Made by a program: the position numbers and the translations under genes
Assembly: GCA_949775045.1 (NCBI GenBank)
Contig: OX459100.1
Span: 11,328,831 to 11,392,830 of the forward strand
Direction of reading: 5' to 3'
Origin: Metridium senile
Lineage: Eukaryota; Cnidaria; Anthozoa; Actiniaria; Metridiidae
DNA length: 64,000 bases
Part shown: positions 60,845-64,000 of the stretch, one piece after another
How positions within the stretch are numbered: the stretch's first letter is position 1
Layout: each line of letters begins with the position of its first letter
The notes under the pieces: model-generated
What the model saw: the letters and a program-made list of their open reading frames with translations, nothing else
What the model was told of the DNA's origin: nothing
Database searches by the model: none

Positions 60845-61112
60845 CAGCCGATCTCGAAAAGGTTGTCCACCTGAAAAGACATATATACTAAAATAAATAT
60901 CACGTGACTCATTTTATAATCACTTTCCGCGCGTGTAGAAAGTCAGGTACTTCTAGCGTGGGAAGATACTGCTTGTTTGAATTCACGGCCATATTACTTT
61001 TAAACACAACTGACTTTCTACACACGCAGAAAGTGAACTTATAATGAGTCACGTGATATTTATTTTAGTATATATGTCTTTTCAGGTGGACAACCTTTTC
61101 GAGATCGGCTGT
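60845..61112. mobile_element. palindromic MITE 2 in satellite, TA target
   Basis: About 268 bp, same family as MITE 1 but with distinct substitutions, termini CAGCCGATCTCGAAAAGGTT and complement. Flanked by TA. The matching empty site exists around 58158. Confidence 0.9.
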
Positions 61113-62246
61113 ATGTAATACTAGGGTATGTATAATACTAGGATATATGTAATACTAGGATATATAATACTAGGATATATATATTACTAGGCTATATATT
61201 ATACTAGGCTATATATAATACTAGGATATATATAATATTAGGATATATATAATACTAGGATATATATGTAATACTAGGATATATATATATTACTAGGATA
61301 TATATAATACTAGGATATATATAATACTAGGATATATATGTAATACTAGGATATATATAATACTAGGATATATATAATACTAGGATATATATAATACTAG
61401 GATATATATAATACTAGGATATATATAATACTAGGATATATATAATACTAGGATATATATAATACTAGGATATATATAATACAAGGATATATATATAATA
61501 CTAGGATATATATAATACTAGGATATATGTAATACTAGGATATGTATAATACTAGGATATATGTAATACTAGGATATATAATACTAGGATATATATATTA
61601 CTAGGCTATATATTATACTAGGCTATATATAATACTAGGCTATATATAATACTAGGATATATATAATACTAGGATATATATGTAATACTAGGATATATAT
61701 AATACTAGGATATATATATATATATATATATATATATTACTAGGCTATATATAATACTAGGATATATATAATACTAGGATATATATAATACTAGGATATA
61801 TATAATACTAGGATATATATAATACTAGGATATATATAATACTAGGATATATATATAATACTAGGATATATATAATACTAGGATATATATAATACTAGGA
61901 TATATATAATACTAGGATATATATAATACTAGGATATATGTAATACTAGGATATGTATAATACTAGGATATATATAATACTAGGATATATATAATACTAG
62001 GATATGTATAATACTAGGATATATATATAATACTAGGATATATATAATACTAGGATATATGTAATACTAGGATATATATAATACTAGGATATATGTAATA
62101 TTAGGATATATATAATACTAGGATATATATAATACTAGGATATATATAATACTAGGATATATATAATACTAGGATATATATAATACTAGGATATATATAA
62201 TACTAGGATATATATAATACTAGGATATATATAATACTAGGATATA

Positions 62247-63086
62247 AATCCTAGTTGGTGCGAGCGTAGCGAGCAGCGAAACTAATCTCGCAGTTTGGAG
62301 TTCCTGTGGCGGAGAGGGCTTGGGCTATTTCTATTGCAGTCGAATCGAGATTTTTTTGGGGAGCGATATCGAGTACTGGTCAGCAGTTTACGCTACTGGT
62401 CAGCGGTGTAATGTAGTGTTGCTCATCGTGATTCAAGTTACTTCAAATTCTTGCTTGGGAAGGTTGTTTTTCTGGTATATTTTGAGTAAGTTCCAAGTAA
62501 ATAATAATGTCAAATGCTAATTTATTTGTAAGAAGAAGTATTCATCAGGGTAGCGATCGTTTTATCGAACTTTCTAGAGGAAGACAATGTGCTTTTATGC
62601 AATCTCGAACCCAGAGACTCTTGGCCAGCAGTGCCGAGCAACGTATAACTCTGGGGTACCGGGATTCTCTGCTTATTGTGATTGGCCCTTGAAACTACAA
62701 TAGTCAGACCGGAAACAGACGAAGTAAAAGCTCTGATTGGTCCATCATGTAAACAACTGTACATTCAAAATGTAAATTTTACGATTAATACGACGTCAAC
62801 GGTTGTTTAATACTAGATAGAATATTAAATATCGTCTTTTATGGAATATATGCGAGTCGCGAAGCTTATCGAGTCGCGAAGCAAATTAGAATACACACAA
62901 AATACTCCTTTAAACACCTTGACAATCCTCAGACCTCTGGCATCCAGTTATTTAATAAAGGTCAATCGTACCACGAAAGCAAACTAATAACCGTTGGAAA
63001 ACTATAAATAAATCGACGGTTAAAGCGATCTAAATTGAAGGAGATTTAGACTCGTTTTTATATCATTATATAAATTCTGATGGCCG
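62247..63086 (+). other. unresolved region between satellite and retroelement repeats
   Basis: Non-satellite DNA. It contains a small plus-strand ORF (62507-62692), annotated separately, and short GAGTCGCGAAGC direct repeats near 62850-62880. I searched the minus strand for SAMHD1 SAM-domain exons and saw none. Confidence 0.5.
62507..62692 (+). pseudogene. ORF fragment with HQG...RGRQC motif
   Basis: Sixty-one codons starting MSNANLFVRRSIHQGSDRF, then ELSRGRQCAFM, then a different-looking tail. The first 35 residues resemble, from memory, the start of a cysteine-peptidase-like domain carried by some animal Helitron-type elements, with Cys in GRQC as the possible nucleophile. The tail after CAFM probably comes from another repeat, so this is a broken fragment. 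Weak identification. Confidence 0.3.
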
Positions 63087-63201
63087 TTTAAAACTCATCG
63101 ACAATGATGAGCTTGGGGTTGGGTGCACAGAGGTAAGCTTGATGCGCTATCTCGCTTACCCCAAGGAGGTAACCATGGCAACCCTGCCAGAGTCCACCAC
63201 C
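63087..63201 (-). repeat. 115-bp direct repeat, copy 1
   Basis: Identical by eye to 63454-63568, 367 bp away. Contains GTAACCATGGCAAC, an RFX X-box-like palindrome. Placed downstream of the tyrosine recombinase ORF, it fits the split direct repeats of Ngaro-type retroelements (inference). Confidence 0.8.
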
Positions 63202-63453
63202 TAGCACCCGTCACACTGACAATGTCAGTGGAATACTTACCTGATGATAATGGAAGTTACTAACTACTATATAACAAGGGAGAGGCGGGAGGGAACAAAT
63301 GCTGTATACAACAGAGTACTGCAATCGTTGAAGACAACTAGCAAAGCACGAGGGACTGGTAGTGCGGGGAGTCCCAGCTAATGTCAGGGCACAAGAACAA
63401 ACCGCTGACCTGCTTGTCTCGGTTCTAACTAGCCTAAATTCCATTTAGGCACA

Positions 63454-63568
63454 TTTAAAACTCATCGACAATGATGAGCTTGGGGTTGGGTGCACAGAGG
63501 TAAGCTTGATGCGCTATCTCGCTTACCCCAAGGAGGTAACCATGGCAACCCTGCCAGAGTCCACCACC
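63454..63568 (-). repeat. 115-bp direct repeat, copy 2
   Basis: Second copy of the 63087-63201 repeat. The intervening 252 bp is unique here and includes a CCTAAATTCCATTTAGG hairpin at 63433-63449. A (ATA)n microsatellite follows at 63665-63730. Confidence 0.8.
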
Positions 63569-63804
63569 AAACGGAACTCCATTGTGCTTGGAGAAGGAGG
63601 GACTAAGGACTGGGTGACATGGGACCTCCGCACCAATCACGAACCCCAAGCACTACAGAAGTTGATAATAATAATAATAATGATAAGGATAATGATAATA
63701 ATAATAATGATAATAATTGTCATAATAAAAATAATCAAGAATTTATTACTTCGACCCACTATAGGGCATTTAACTGTCATTATAAATCCAGATAGTAAAG
63801 ATGG

Positions 63805-64000
63805 TTAAGTTAGGTTTTGAGATAGGTTGGCTAAGTTTTCAGCTGGAGTCCTGATGTACACTTGATACGCGTTGCTTTTCCAGCGACCGAGGGCTTGAAT
63901 AAGATGATCTGCCACGCCGTTGCGCGCTGCTACTGTTGCCGCTCCAATGCGAAAGCTATGACTAGAAAAGTTCCCAGGGATGCCAGCTGCCAGTACAATT
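63805..64000 (-). CDS. tyrosine recombinase (DIRS/Ngaro-like), C-terminal end, partial
   Basis: The ORF enters from the right edge and ends at TAA 63805-63807, giving 65 complete codons here. It encodes HSFRIGAATVAARNGVADHL and LGRWKSNAYQVYIRTP: the H-x-x-R box, a GRW motif and the catalytic Tyr of tyrosine recombinases. This arrangement is typical of YR retrotransposons (DIRS, Ngaro) and Crypton elements. Adjacent 115-bp direct repeats favour a YR retrotransposon. Reverse transcriptase, if present, is outside the window. Confidence 0.82.
   Translation of the reverse strand, partial: IVLAAGIPGNFSSHSFRIGAATVAARNGVADHLIQALGRWKSNAYQVYIRTPAENLANLSQNLT

Larger units (their letters stand above)
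50570..62246 (+). repeat. 17-bp satellite, about 11.7 kb
   Basis: Tandem units ATATATATAATACTAGG (17 bp) with 15- and 19-bp length variants and single-base variants (ATATGTAT, AGGG, AGGC, TATTAC). Blocks of unit order recur, for example the AGGGTATG marker about 1.57 kb apart (near 51160 and 52734). It is broken by a gap (57056-57255) and two MITEs. It is in gene B's upstream region, presumably an intron if the SAM exons lie beyond it. The only other non-satellite content is the two MITEs. Confidence 0.97.

Noticed and set aside
62522..62764. SAM-domain exon of gene B on the minus strand
   Set aside because: The translated sequence has no resemblance to gene A exons 1-2 and lacks matching splice sites.

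Overview
The window is intron-rich, AT-rich animal DNA. It holds two tandem SAMHD1-like genes (dNTP triphosphohydrolases), both read on the minus strand and split into many small exons with consensus GT/AG sites. The setting is mostly repeats: tRNA-derived SINEs with (ATT)n tails, CR1/L2-like LINE 3' fragments, many palindromic MITEs, very long tandem arrays and a tyrosine-recombinase element. Gene structure and SINE style point to an invertebrate metazoan, most likely an anthozoan cnidarian. That placement is inference.

Layout. 1-5100: intergenic DNA with old repeats and a weak candidate 5' exon at the left edge. 5103-30557: gene A, an apparently intact 18-exon gene for a 633-residue protein (N-terminal basic signal, SAM-like domain, HD phosphohydrolase core, C-terminal TPxK site). 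Its intron 14 holds about 10.2 kb of a 67-bp satellite, and intron 7 holds a 1.7-kb CAT-rich array. 30558-33570: gene A promoter region, MITEs and a LINE fragment. 33574-50532: gene B, a diverged paralog visible from the third exon onward. Its catalytic residues are intact, but it has a repeat-bearing N-terminal exon, an in-frame duplication in exon 14 and a truncated C terminus. A 2.03-kb palindromic TTAA-flanked element lies in its intron 11. 50570-62246: about 11.7 kb of a 17-bp satellite with a 200-N gap and two palindromic MITEs. 62247-64000: unrecognised DNA, a small ORF fragment, 115-bp direct repeats and the C-terminal end of a tyrosine recombinase ORF running off the right edge.

How it fits together. 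Both genes should encode enzymes that hydrolyse dNTPs to nucleosides plus triphosphate, and so control the dNTP pool. Exon slots, phases and lengths match between A and B, and homologous introns carry related tandem repeats, so the pair arose by duplication of a whole gene. Some exons are almost identical and others strongly diverged, which suggests gene conversion. Gene A keeps the SAM domain and the TPxK site. Gene B lacks the TPxK site, and its SAM exons are not visible here.

All protein calls come from reading spliced exons by eye. No database search was run.
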